From Stappia sp. 28M-7 (lineage in GTDB: Bacteria; Pseudomonadota; Alphaproteobacteria; Rhizobiales; Stappiaceae), in assembly GCF_014252955.1 (NCBI RefSeq), contig NZ_JACMIA010000001.1, forward strand, positions 744,001 through 808,000: a stretch of 64,000 nt of DNA. The letters are read 5' to 3'. Below, in pieces: positions 41,749 through 50,733 of the stretch (position 1 is its first letter; each line of letters begins with the position of its first letter). A program made the translations under genes and the position numbers. Under the pieces are notes generated by a model. It searched no databases and was not told the DNA's origin. It saw nothing but the letters and a program-made list of their open reading frames with translations.

Positions 41749-43461
41749 TCAAAGGCGCGTGCTGCCCTTGTCGCGGAAGCTGCGGGCGGAGGTGCGCGCC
41801 AGCAGGATCGACGGCAGCAGGCCGACCAGCACGATCAGCAGCGCCGGCAGGGCGCCTTCCCCGAAGGCCTCGCGCGAGGCGGCATTGTAGACCGTCGTCG
41901 CCAGCGTCTCGAAATTGAACGGGCGCAGCAGGATCGTGGCGGGGAGTTCCTTCATGCAGTCGACGAAGGCCAGCAGCAGCGCCGTCAGCAGCACCGGGCG
42001 CAGGATCGGCAGGTGTACCTGGAACAGGATCCGCCCGGAGCTGCGCCCCAGCGTGCGCGCCGCCATGTCGAGATGCGGCGTCACCTTGCCGAAGCCGCCC
42101 TCGATCTGGCCGTAGGAGACGGCCAGGAAGCGGACCATGTAGGCATAGACCAGTGCCGTGCCCGAGCCGATCAGCAGCAGTCCGGTGGAATAGCCGAAGG
42201 TCGATCGGGCGATGCCGTCGATGAAATTGTCGAACTTCGCCAGCGGGATCAGGATGCCGACGGCAAGCACCGTGCCGGGAATGGCATAGCCGATCGAGGC
42301 GATGCGACCGAACAGCTGCGTCGTCCGGCTGGCCTGGACGCGGTGGGCATAGGTCAGGACCACGCCGATCACCACGGTCAGCACGGCGGCGGAGACCGAC
42401 AGGACCAGCGTGTTCTGCATCGCCGCGAGCAGGCGCGGGTCGAACAGGTCGTCGAGCCGGCGGCTGGCATAGTCGGCAAGCAGCGCGGCCGGGAAGACGA
42501 AGCCGATCAGGATCGGCAGCGCGCAGGCGGCGGTGGCCAGCCATGCCCGCGGCCCGCTCAGCCGGTAGCTCGGCAGCGTCTTGTAGCTGGCCGAGGGGGT
42601 GTGGAACCGCTGGCCCTTGCGGGCGCGCCGCTCCATCCATAGCAGCGCGAAGACCAGCGCCAGCATGGCGCAGGCGATCTGCGCCGCGCCGGCCAGGCTC
42701 GAGCGATGCACCCAGGTGTCGTAGACCGAGAAGCTGAGCGTGTGGACGCCGAAAAAGGTCACCGCGCCGATGTCGTTGAGGCACTCCATCAGGGCGAGCG
42801 AGATGCCGACGACGATGGCCGGGCGGGCAAGCGGCAGCGCCACGCGGAAGAACAGGCGCATGGGGCCGGCGCCGAGCGTGCGCGACACGTCCAGCGTCGA
42901 GGCCGACTGCAGCAGCAGCGAGGCGCGCGTCGTCAGGTAGACATACGGGTAGAGCACGAAGCCCATCACGAAGATCGCGCCGCCGAGCGAGCGGATTTCC
43001 GGGAACCAGTATTCCCGCGAGGTGCGGAAGCCGAAGATCTCGCGGACGAGGCTCTGCACCGGCCCGGTGAAGGTGAGGATCTCCACATAGGTATAGGCGA
43101 TGATGTAGGTCGGCACCGCCAGCGGCAGCAGCAGCGCCCAATCGAAGAGGGCGCGGCCGGGAAAACGGCACATGGTGACGAGCCAGGCGGTGCCCGTGCC
43201 CACCACCAGCGTGATCAGGCCGACGCCGAGCAGCAGCAGGAAGGTGGTCTGGAGCGAGCGTGGCAGCACCGTGCCGATCAGGTGGCTCCACACATCGCCT
43301 GTCGGCTGGGCGGCAAGGACGACGAGGGCGCCGATCGGCAGCAGCGTCAGACCGGCGACGATGAGGCCCGCGACGAGCCACAGCCGGTCGGCGAGGCTGC
43401 GCGAGGCGCGCGGGGCGACCGGGATCGCGGTCATGTCGTCGAGGCGGGCAGTGTCGCTCAT
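41749..43461 (-). CDS. Iron(III) ABC transporter permease (FbpB/SfuB-type double permease)
   Basis: A 570-residue membrane protein made of two fused permease halves, each with about six helices and an EAA loop: SASTLDVSRTLGAGPMRLFFRVALPLARPAIVVGISLALMECLNDIGAVTFFG and HLDMAARTLGRSSGRILFQVHLPILRPVLLTALLLAFVDCMKELPATILLRP. This layout is typical of FbpB/AfuB-like iron(III) or sulfate-like transporters. ATG at 43461 (MSDTARL) gives the family length. It follows the binding-protein gene after 162 bases with a hairpin; no ATPase gene accompanies it in the window. Confidence 0.9.
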   Translation of the reverse strand: MSDTARLDDMTAIPVAPRASRSLADRLWLVAGLIVAGLTLLPIGALVVLAAQPTGDVWSHLIGTVLPRSLQTTFLLLLGVGLITLVVGTGTAWLVTMCRFPGRALFDWALLLPLAVPTYIIAYTYVEILTFTGPVQSLVREIFGFRTSREYWFPEIRSLGGAIFVMGFVLYPYVYLTTRASLLLQSASTLDVSRTLGAGPMRLFFRVALPLARPAIVVGISLALMECLNDIGAVTFFGVHTLSFSVYDTWVHRSSLAGAAQIACAMLALVFALLWMERRARKGQRFHTPSASYKTLPSYRLSGPRAWLATAACALPILIGFVFPAALLADYASRRLDDLFDPRLLAAMQNTLVLSVSAAVLTVVIGVVLTYAHRVQASRTTQLFGRIASIGYAIPGTVLAVGILIPLAKFDNFIDGIARSTFGYSTGLLLIGSGTALVYAYMVRFLAVSYGQIEGGFGKVTPHLDMAARTLGRSSGRILFQVHLPILRPVLLTALLLAFVDCMKELPATILLRPFNFETLATTVYNAASREAFGEGALPALLIVLVGLLPSILLARTSARSFRDKGSTRL

Positions 43462-43560
43462 GGGTGCATCTGACGGGGCTTGATCAGCGAAACCCGGCAG
43501 GTCGGGCCCGGATCTGGCTGGTCTGGGGGCCTTTTCCGGCATCGGCCGGAAATGGAGAAC

Positions 43561-43587
43561 GGCGCCCGGTCGCAAGGACCGGGCGCC
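43561..43587 (-). repeat. Hairpin between iron-binding protein and permease genes
   Basis: A perfect 11-bp stem (43561-43571 with 43577-43587) with loop GCAAG, 37 bases after the binding-protein stop. On the minus strand it is followed by GUUCUCCAUUU, not a proper U-run. It probably stabilises or attenuates the message rather than ending it. Confidence 0.6.
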
Positions 43588-43623
43588 GCGGAGTTTCGAG
43601 GCAGCGCGTGAAAGGACGCGGCC

Positions 43624-44676
43624 TTAGCTCTGCGGACCGTCGTTGAAGCCGACCTTGTCGACCAGCTCGCTGGCGGTCTTGCGGTTCTTGGCGATCTCGT
43701 CGAGCGACAGGGTGTCCGGCTTGAACTCGCCCCACGAGGCGACCAGCTCGGAGATCTCGACGCCCGGCTTCACCGGGTACTCGTTGTTGGCCTCGGCGTA
43801 GATGTGCTGGGCCTCCTCGGAGGAGAGGAACTCGATCAGCTTGACGGCGGCTTCCGGGTTCGGAGCATGCTTGGCCATCACGACGCCGGAGATGTTCACG
43901 TGGGTGCCGCGGTCGCCGGTGTTCGGGAACAGGATCTTGACCGAGTTGGCCCAGTCCTTCTGCTCCGGCTCCTTCTCGTTGTTCAGCATCGCACCCATAT
44001 AATAGGTGTTGCCGAGCGAGATGTCGCATTCGCCGGCGAAGATCGCCTGGACCTGGCTGCGATCGTTGCCGGTCGGCTTGCGGGCGAGGTTGTCGCGCAC
44101 GTCGGCGAGCCACTTCTCGGCTTCCTCGGCGCCCTTGTTGGCGACGATCGAGGCGAACAGGGCGACGTTATAGACGTGCTGGCCGGAGCGGGTGCAGATC
44201 TTGCCCTTCCACTTCGGGTCGGCCAGCTCCTCATAGGTGATGCTGTCCTGCTCCACGCGCTCCTTGGAGGCGTAGACGATGCGCGCGCGGGTGGTCAGGC
44301 CGATCCAGTGGCCCTCCGGATCGCGGAACGCGGCCGGCACGTTCTCGTTCACGACCTCGGACGTCACCGGCTGCGTGATGCCAGCTTCCTTGGCGCCGTC
44401 GAGGCGGCCGATGTCGACCGTCAGCAGCACGTCGGCCGGCGAGTTCTCGCCCTCGGCCTGGATGCGCTCGGCAAGGCCGTCGGCGGCAAAGATCACGTTG
44501 GTCTTGATTCCGGTTTCCTTGGTGAAGGCCTCCAGCAGCGGCTCGATCAGGAACGGCTGGCGATAGGAATAGATGTTGACCTCACCCTCGGCAGCGGCCG
44601 GCGTGGCGATCGCGGCGGATGCGAGAAGCGCGGCGGACAGAAGGCCGGTGCGCAGAGCGGAAACCTTGTGGAACAT
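43624..44676 (-). CDS. Iron(III) ABC transporter substrate-binding protein (FbpA/FutA-like)
   Basis: A 350-residue periplasmic protein. Signal peptide residues 1-28 end near ATPAAAEG. The mature start EVNIYSYRQPFLIEPLLEAFTKETGIKTNVIFAADGLAERIQAEG is typical of the class, and GDISLGNTYYMGAMLNN carries the adjacent Tyr pair that binds Fe(III) in FbpA/FutA proteins. ATG at 44676 was chosen over an upstream ATG because the signal peptide begins there. Promoter and Irr-type box lie upstream (44770-44838). Confidence 0.9.
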   Translation of the reverse strand: MFHKVSALRTGLLSAALLASAAIATPAAAEGEVNIYSYRQPFLIEPLLEAFTKETGIKTNVIFAADGLAERIQAEGENSPADVLLTVDIGRLDGAKEAGITQPVTSEVVNENVPAAFRDPEGHWIGLTTRARIVYASKERVEQDSITYEELADPKWKGKICTRSGQHVYNVALFASIVANKGAEEAEKWLADVRDNLARKPTGNDRSQVQAIFAGECDISLGNTYYMGAMLNNEKEPEQKDWANSVKILFPNTGDRGTHVNISGVVMAKHAPNPEAAVKLIEFLSSEEAQHIYAEANNEYPVKPGVEISELVASWGEFKPDTLSLDEIAKNRKTASELVDKVGFNDGPQS

Positions 44677-44769
44677 GGAAATCTCCCAGCGATCAGGGGA
44701 CAAGGCCCTGATGTCGGTTGCATTGGCCCGCAGGACTGCCGTTGCGGCAATTCCTCGTCAGGCGCTGGC

Positions 44770-44797
44770 ATCCTATAAACAGGAGTTCTGGTGTCAA
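44770..44797 (-). promoter_or_regulatory. Candidate sigma-70-type promoter of the iron transporter
   Basis: On the minus strand TTGACA (44792-44797) is a perfect -35 and TAGGAT (44770-44775) matches 4 of 6 -10 positions, with a 16-base spacer. It lies about 95 bases upstream of the binding-protein ATG. Confidence 0.55.
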
Positions 44798-44823
44798 GAA
44801 TAATCGCCTGCAAAATCAATAGT

Positions 44824-44838
44824 TTAGAATTATTCTAA
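44824..44838. promoter_or_regulatory. Irr-type iron-responsive box (ICE motif)
   Basis: TTAGAATTATTCTAA is a perfect 15-base palindrome with a central T, embedded in GTTTAGAATTATTCTAAG. It matches the TTTAGAA-N3-TTCTAAA ICE pattern bound by Irr in Rhizobiales and Rhodobacterales (pattern from memory). It sits just upstream of the -35 of the iron transporter, the position of an activator site; Irr activation of iron-uptake genes under iron limitation is described for this group. Confidence 0.75.
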
Positions 44839-44895
44839 GTTAAGGTGAGTGTGTTTGGCAAGTTTTCGCGGCTTGCGGGAAGCCGCGCTGATTTC

Positions 44896-45858
44896 TCACG
44901 CGGCAGGCGTGCCACCGGCCAGGATCTCGGCCATCCAGGCGGTGTCGATATTCTGCCCGCTGAGCACGATGCCGGCGACCTCTCCGCGCCTTTGGTCCTG
45001 CAGCAGCGCGGCAAGGGCCGCCGCGCCCGAGCCTTCCGCGACGGAGTGCGTGGTGCGGTAGAGCAGGCGCACGGCCTCGGCAATCGCCTCGTCGCTGACG
45101 CGCAGGATGTCGTCGACGCCGGCGCGAATGACCGCCAGCGCGGTCTCGTCCGGCCCGCGCACCGCCATGCCGTCGGCGAAGGTGACGGCGCTTGCCGTCT
45201 CCACCCGCTGGCCGCTTTCCAGTGACAGCGCATAGGCGTCGGCCTTGTCGGATACGACGCCGACGATGCGCGTGCGCCGACCGAGCAGGTTGCGCGCCGA
45301 AATCATGCCGCAGATGCCCGAACCGAGGCCGATCGGCACATAGACGACGTCGAGATCGTCGGCCGCCCGGAAAAACTCCATCGCGTAGGTGGCAACGCCG
45401 CGCACCAGATCGGGATGGAAGCTCGGCACCATCAGCAGGCCGCGCTCGTCCGCCAGCGCCATCGCATGCTGCTTGGCCTCGTCGAAATCGCTGCCGGCCT
45501 CGATCAGCTCGGCCCCGAAGGCGCGCATCGCGGCATTCTTCTCGGCCGAATTGCCGTGCGGGACGACGATGGTGCAGGCCAGCCCGTTGCGGGCCGAGGC
45601 GAAGGCAAGGCTCTGGCCGTGATTGCCGCGGGTGGCGGAGATGATGCCGGTGCCGGCGGGCGAGTTGCGCGCGATGCCGCTGGTGATCACCAGTCCTCCG
45701 CGCACCTTGAAGGCGCCGGTCGGCGTATGGTTCTCGTGCTTGACCCAGACCTTCCGTCCTACCGCGTCCGCCAGCAGCGGCCAGGCATATTGCGGGGTCG
45801 GGCGCATCGACCGGTAGACGGTCTCGGCGGCATCCTCGATGGCGGCAAGCGTCAGCAT
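44896..45858 (-). CDS. Threonine/serine dehydratase-like PLP enzyme
   Basis: A 320-residue fold-type II PLP enzyme. Schiff-base Lys51 lies in HTPTGAFKVRGG, the substrate loop in SATRGNHGQSLAFAS, and the phosphate-binding glycine stretch in PIGLGSGICGMISARN. Without a C-terminal ACT domain it resembles catabolic threonine dehydratase or related hydroxyamino-acid dehydratases. ATG at 45858 (MLTLAAIEDA) has a GGA site; the TTG at 45891 is an unlikely alternative. It lies upstream of, but is probably not in, the iron operon. Confidence 0.82.
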   Translation of the reverse strand: MLTLAAIEDAAETVYRSMRPTPQYAWPLLADAVGRKVWVKHENHTPTGAFKVRGGLVITSGIARNSPAGTGIISATRGNHGQSLAFASARNGLACTIVVPHGNSAEKNAAMRAFGAELIEAGSDFDEAKQHAMALADERGLLMVPSFHPDLVRGVATYAMEFFRAADDLDVVYVPIGLGSGICGMISARNLLGRRTRIVGVVSDKADAYALSLESGQRVETASAVTFADGMAVRGPDETALAVIRAGVDDILRVSDEAIAEAVRLLYRTTHSVAEGSGAAALAALLQDQRRGEVAGIVLSGQNIDTAWMAEILAGGTPAA

Positions 45859-45936
45859 GGCGGATCCGGAAAATGGTGGCGGGACCTGCAAAGCAGCTCC
45901 CCGTTTGGCGAGGCCGGTACAGTGGCGCGCCCGGAG

Positions 45937-45987
45937 GGGCGGGTCAATCCCCGCCCATCCCGCACGCAGAGCCTTCGCGAAAGGCTC
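45937..45987 (-). terminator. Two hairpins after the PdhS-like gene
   Basis: GAGCCTT/AAGGCTC (45969-45987) begins 4 bases past the kinase stop on the minus strand, then GGGCGGG/CCCGCCC (45937-45943 with 45950-45956) follows. Neither has a U-run, so their strength as terminators is uncertain. Confidence 0.4.
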
Positions 45988-45990
45988 CGG

Positions 45991-48900
45991 TTACTCCGCC
46001 AGCACGCGCTGCGGCGGGAAGGTGACCTCCACCAGCGTGCCGTGATTGACCTCCGAGTCGATCCGGAAGCTCGCCCGGTTCGCCTCTACCAGCGCCTTGG
46101 TCAGCGGCAGGCCGAGCCCGGTGCCGCCGCCGTGGCGGGCGGTGTGCAGCTGGCGGAACGGCTCCATCGCCGCCGCCAGGTCCTGGTGGCTCATGCCCAT
46201 TCCGGTGTCGCGCACCCGCAGGATCACCTCGCCGGTGTCCTCCAGCGCCGTCGAGACGATCACCTGTCCGCCCGGCTGGTTGAACTTGATGGCGTTGGAC
46301 AGAAGGTTCAGCACGATCTGGCGCACCGAACGGCCGTCGGCGACGATCTTCGGCACCGAGGTCGGAAGGCTGGCGCGGATGATCACCCGCTCCCGGTTGG
46401 CCTGCGGCTGCATCAGGGCGACGCATTCGCGGATGATGTCGTTGGCCGACACCGCCTCGAAGGTCAGGTCCAGCTTGCCCGCCTCGATCTTCGACAGGTC
46501 GAGCAGGTCGTTGATAAGGCTCATGATATGCGAGCCGGAATTGTGGATGTCGCGCAGGTAGCCCTTGTAGCGGTCGTTGCCGACCGGGCCGAAGCGCTCC
46601 TCCATCATCACTTCCGAAAAGCCGATGATCGCGTTGAGCGGCGTGCGGATCTCGTGGCTGATCTTGGCCAGGAAGTCCGACTTCTGCGAGCTGGCGTTTT
46701 CCGCCTGCCGCTTGGCGTCGGTCAGTTCCTCCTCGGCCGTCTTCCACTGGGTGATGTCGCGCAGCACCGTGCAGAAGCGCGGCCCTTCCGAGCCGTGGCC
46801 GACCCGGCCGATGGTCATGAACAGCGGGATCAGCCCGCCGGAGCGCAGCTGGCCGATCACCTCGCGCCCGTCGTTCAGCACGCTGGCAACGCCGTTGCGG
46901 GCCAGCCCGTCCAGATAGTCGTTGGCGTCCCGATGGCTTTCCGGGGCCAGGAAGTCGGTCAGCGGCGCGCCGATCATGTTCTCGCGCGCCCCGTCGAACA
47001 GCGCCTCGGCCGAGCGGTTCACCTTCATGATGCGGCCGCCCTCGTCGAGGATCAGCACCCCGTCCGTCGCGGTTTCCAGCACCGCATCCATCTCGGCCAG
47101 GTGCTCTTCGGCCAGCGCCAGCGACGACTGGGCCTCGTGCAGGCGGTCGAGCGCGGCTTCCTGCGCCGGGTCGTGCCGGTCGAGCAGCGACATCATCAGC
47201 GCCGTGCCCTCCTTCCACGGGACCGTGTGCAGCCGCGCCTTCACCGGCTTGGTGCCGCCATCGGCGAGCCGGATGCGCATGGTCCGCTCGGTCATGGCGC
47301 CGGGCAGGGCGCTCGGCCAGTCCTCGGGCTCGGCAAAGACCGAGTCGAGCCCGCCGACGGATTTCAGCGTGTCGAGATCGGCATAGCCGAGCAGGTCGAG
47401 CAGCGTCGCATTGGCGTAGTCGACATCCTCGCCGGCAATGATCGCGACACCGACCGGCAGCTTGTCGAGCAGGCTGGTGCGCGCCGCGCGCGGTGCCGGG
47501 GCCTGCACGCGCGGGATGATGCCGAGGCTCGCAACGTTGGAGGCTTCGCGTCCGCCGACGATGCCGGCAGTGTCCGGCGTGGAGGCGGCGACCGGTCCCG
47601 GTGCGGCGGCTGCCGCGTCCTTTGCCGCATCCTTGGCGGGGGCATTGGTCGCAGGCGCCTGCGGGGCAGGGGCTGCGCTGCGGGTCGGCTCGGCAGGCGG
47701 TGCGGCCGGTTCCTCCGGCTCGTTGCGTGCGCCGAGCGCTTCGGCGATTTTGCGGAAGGCCTCGCGCTCGGGCTTGGACAGGCGCGATGTTTCGAGGCTG
47801 TCGTCGCGGCGCGCGGCAATGCCGGCCTCGCGGTCCGGCGTCCCGGTGCCCGACCGGGCGTCTGAACGAGTGTCCGGCGTGTGGACCGGTGCCTGCGGCT
47901 CGATCAGCGGCAGCAGGCCGGCTTCCACCGGAGCGGCCGTCTCATCGGCGGATTGGGCCTCGTCTTCGGTGGGAGCGGTCTCTTCTGCTCCAGTCTCGGT
48001 TTCAGCTCCAGCCTCAGTTTCAGCCTCAGCCGTAATCCCGGCTTCGGTCCCGAGTTCGCCTTGGGCTTCCGGTTCCACTTCGTCCTGCGCGAAGGTGGCC
48101 TCGTCCTCGGCAACCGGAAGGACCGGTTCCGCAGGGGCGGCCGGCGGCTCATCGGCCTGCAGGTCATCGCCTTGCTGGTCGGGCGTCTCTTGCACGCTCG
48201 CTTCGTCGCTGCCGACCGGCGAGAAGGCCGCGTCGGTCGTGTCCGCATCGTCCGCGGCAAGGATGTCGTCGATCTCCCGCGCGCCCGGCAGGTCCAGCAG
48301 ATCGGCAACGTCGGCGGTCAGTTCCCGGGGGGCGGGCTCGGCCGCGTGCTCTTCCGGGTCCGAGGCCAGCATGGCTGCCGACACGGCGGCCGGGATGGCG
48401 GCAAGATCGGTCGTGCTGTCTTCTGCCGGCGGCACGGCGTCGGCCGTCTCCGCCGTCTCCGTGACGGGGGGCGTCTCCGGTTCGTGCGTCTCGATGCCAC
48501 CGGTTTCGGCCTCGGCTTGCGCGTCCTCGCGCAGCGTCAGCGCAAGGCCGGTCGCCGCCGGATCCTGTGACGCCTCGCCGGTCCGGCATACACCGAACCC
48601 GCGGAAGCCCTCGAACACCCGCTGGCGGTCGAAGGCCGGCAGCGCCGCCATATCGACGGGCACGCGCAGGGCCGCACCGCTGACCGGCCAGTCGACGGTG
48701 CGTCCGCTCCAGGTGTCGCGGCGGCGCAGCGCGGCCGCAACCCGGCCGTCCTGATCGAGGTCGAACCTCTCGGCCACCTCTTCCCAGCTGAGCCCGACCA
48801 CATCGGCGGCCTGCGGGCCGAGCGCCTCGGCAAACTCCGGCGAGATGAAGGTGAAGCGCCGGTCGATATCCATCTTCCAGGCAAAGCGCACCGGCCGCTC

Positions 48901-50322
48901 GCGCGCCTCGAAGGCGAAACCGGACGTGGCGCCGGCAGGCAGGGCGCCGGCAGGTAGGGCCTCGACAGGCGCTGTGGCCTCACCGTGTCCGTCGTCGATC
49001 TCGGTATCGGCGTCGGATTGCGGCTCGGCCTCCACCTCAAGGCGTACCTCGTCCACTGTCTCGATGGCGGGCGCGGTCTCGTCCTGAACAGGCATGTCTT
49101 CCTGGGCGGGCGAGGGCGCCGCGATCTCGTCGGCCTCGCGTGTTTCGCCCGTGCCCTCCTCGTGCAGATCCGCCTCGTCCGCCTCCGGGGCGGTCTCGGC
49201 AAGGGCCGCGTCCGGCACTTCGTCGGCGATCACGACCGCCTCGGCCGCAGCGACCAGCGTTTCGGTCGTCTCGAGAACAGGGGCCTGCGACGCCGCGTCT
49301 CGGGCTTCGGCGGTGTCCGCATCGGCGCCGTCGTCATCTACAGCAATCTCCTGCGACACAGGAGCAGGGGGGAGCGGTTCGCCCGCGTCTGCGGGTGGGA
49401 TATCCGCAGGCTCGGCGCTTGCTGTCCGGCCCGCCGGGAGAAAGCGCGTGCCGCTGGCAAAGGCGAAAAGGCCGCCCCTGCTGAGGCGGCTGCGCGTCGG
49501 CGCTTCGGTTTCTGTCTCGCTCTCGGTCACGGTTTCGGCGGGGACGGGCGCGGCGGCCTCGACAGGGCCGGCCTCGTCCGGCTGTTCCGCTGCCGTCGTC
49601 TCGTCGGCCGGCGTTGCGGCGTCGGCAAGATCTGGCGCGATCGCGGGTGCCGCGTCTTCGGCAAGCGGGCGGCCGCCGGCCTCGGCGACCATCAGCACCG
49701 CGCCGCTGTCCAGCGTCAGCACGGCCGTCTCGTGCAGCTCTTCGCCGAAAGCGAAGGCCCGGCGCAGGGGCGCATGCTTGGCCTGGCGCAGAGCGGCGCG
49801 CACGCTGTCGGCGTCGGGCAGATCCAGCTCGCCCGTGCCGCTGGTCAGCACGGTGCCGCTGCGCTGATACAGCACGGCGACATGATCTTCGCCGCCCAGG
49901 AAGTCGACAAGCGCGGCTTCCTCGCCGTCGCCCGCATTGGCCGGGGCGTCGAGCGCGACGATCAACGCGCCGCTGGAGCCGTTCGGCAGGTCGAGCCGGC
50001 GGCAGGCGCAGGTCAGCAGCATCACCCGCAAACCGCGATAGAAGCGCAGCCGGTCGATGGTGTCGCGCTCGGTCGAACCGCTGATCGCGACCCGCGCGAT
50101 GTGCGGGCGCGCAGGCGCACGGCCGAGGCCCGAAAGCTCGGACAGGGCCGCAAGGGTGCCGACGCCGAAGAAGGCCGCGCCCGCCGGGTTCGCCCACAGC
50201 AGCGTCTTGCCGTCCTCGGCCCAGATCCAGGCCGGGCGTGCATCCGTCAAATGGCTGCTGGCGGCCGCCAGGCCGCTCAACGCCATGAAGGTGCTCAACT
50301 GGCTGTTCATGGGCATGCTCAC
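45991..50322 (-). CDS. PdhS-like cell-cycle sensor histidine kinase with PAS domains
   Basis: A 1443-residue cytoplasmic kinase, longer than the roughly 1000-residue Brucella PdhS. N-terminal PAS-like region (to about 150), then an acidic disordered stretch (about 225-465, rich in Glu/Ala/Pro/Thr). A PdhS-type core follows (about 472-585, RFTFISPEFAEALGPQAADVVGLSWEEV… RDTWSGRTVDWPV… RRVFEGFRGFGVC), then a second acidic stretch, PAS at about 949-1050 and PAS at about 1078-1190. HisKA has His1223 in HEIRTPLNAIIGFSEVMMEERFGPVGNDRYKGYLRDIHNSG, and the ATPase has NLLSNAIKFN, DTGMGM and GGGTGLGLPL. It should feed phosphate into DivK-like regulators. Confidence 0.88.
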   Translation of the reverse strand: MSMPMNSQLSTFMALSGLAAASSHLTDARPAWIWAEDGKTLLWANPAGAAFFGVGTLAALSELSGLGRAPARPHIARVAISGSTERDTIDRLRFYRGLRVMLLTCACRRLDLPNGSSGALIVALDAPANAGDGEEAALVDFLGGEDHVAVLYQRSGTVLTSGTGELDLPDADSVRAALRQAKHAPLRRAFAFGEELHETAVLTLDSGAVLMVAEAGGRPLAEDAAPAIAPDLADAATPADETTAAEQPDEAGPVEAAAPVPAETVTESETETEAPTRSRLSRGGLFAFASGTRFLPAGRTASAEPADIPPADAGEPLPPAPVSQEIAVDDDGADADTAEARDAASQAPVLETTETLVAAAEAVVIADEVPDAALAETAPEADEADLHEEGTGETREADEIAAPSPAQEDMPVQDETAPAIETVDEVRLEVEAEPQSDADTEIDDGHGEATAPVEALPAGALPAGATSGFAFEARERPVRFAWKMDIDRRFTFISPEFAEALGPQAADVVGLSWEEVAERFDLDQDGRVAAALRRRDTWSGRTVDWPVSGAALRVPVDMAALPAFDRQRVFEGFRGFGVCRTGEASQDPAATGLALTLREDAQAEAETGGIETHEPETPPVTETAETADAVPPAEDSTTDLAAIPAAVSAAMLASDPEEHAAEPAPRELTADVADLLDLPGAREIDDILAADDADTTDAAFSPVGSDEASVQETPDQQGDDLQADEPPAAPAEPVLPVAEDEATFAQDEVEPEAQGELGTEAGITAEAETEAGAETETGAEETAPTEDEAQSADETAAPVEAGLLPLIEPQAPVHTPDTRSDARSGTGTPDREAGIAARRDDSLETSRLSKPEREAFRKIAEALGARNEPEEPAAPPAEPTRSAAPAPQAPATNAPAKDAAKDAAAAAPGPVAASTPDTAGIVGGREASNVASLGIIPRVQAPAPRAARTSLLDKLPVGVAIIAGEDVDYANATLLDLLGYADLDTLKSVGGLDSVFAEPEDWPSALPGAMTERTMRIRLADGGTKPVKARLHTVPWKEGTALMMSLLDRHDPAQEAALDRLHEAQSSLALAEEHLAEMDAVLETATDGVLILDEGGRIMKVNRSAEALFDGARENMIGAPLTDFLAPESHRDANDYLDGLARNGVASVLNDGREVIGQLRSGGLIPLFMTIGRVGHGSEGPRFCTVLRDITQWKTAEEELTDAKRQAENASSQKSDFLAKISHEIRTPLNAIIGFSEVMMEERFGPVGNDRYKGYLRDIHNSGSHIMSLINDLLDLSKIEAGKLDLTFEAVSANDIIRECVALMQPQANRERVIIRASLPTSVPKIVADGRSVRQIVLNLLSNAIKFNQPGGQVIVSTALEDTGEVILRVRDTGMGMSHQDLAAAMEPFRQLHTARHGGGTGLGLPLTKALVEANRASFRIDSEVNHGTLVEVTFPPQRVLAE

Positions 50323-50733
50323 TCCGCCATTGCAGCCTTGCCGGCATCCCGATCGCCGCGGCCGGTCCTCCTGACAGGGGAGGCGCCGGCAAGGTCCTGT
50401 TTCCTCAGGCCTTTGTCGACAGACACTCGAGAATACGCCGAGCTTTCAAAATCCGACGCGGTAAACAAACAGTAAATATCGTTTCGCATCCGAGTCGTCC
50501 ACGTCAGCCACTGTAAATGGCCGGTTTCTCTTGAACTGTGGTTAATCCGGATGTGGGGCGGCGATATGACTTTGAAAGGTCCTATTCACGCCCGGGACTC
50601 CCATTCGGCCCGATTTCCTCTAGGATCGCATGTGTCGCGGGTACTGCGCGTCTCGCGTGCGGCGGCGCGCCGGGGCCTGACGGGCCCAAGGGTCGGGTCA
50701 GCGTAAATCAGATCAGCGTGAAGGAGAGGCATC
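50323..50733. other. Divergent gap between the PdhS-like kinase and phasin genes
   Basis: 411 bases with no supported gene; promoters of both genes must lie here. On the minus strand a TTAC-N7-TTAC repeat (GTAA at 50461-50464 and 50472-50475) is one base per half off a CtrA site. The segment 50440-50600 is locally AT-richer. Confidence 0.45.

Noticed and set aside
45415-47865. 816-codon frame on the plus strand beneath the PdhS-like gene
   Set aside because: Antisense shadow; the kinase on the other strand has complete HisKA and ATPase motifs.
47990-48040. Short imperfect tandem repeats as a possible minisatellite
   Set aside because: They are in frame and simply encode the Ala/Glu/Thr-rich acidic region of the kinase.
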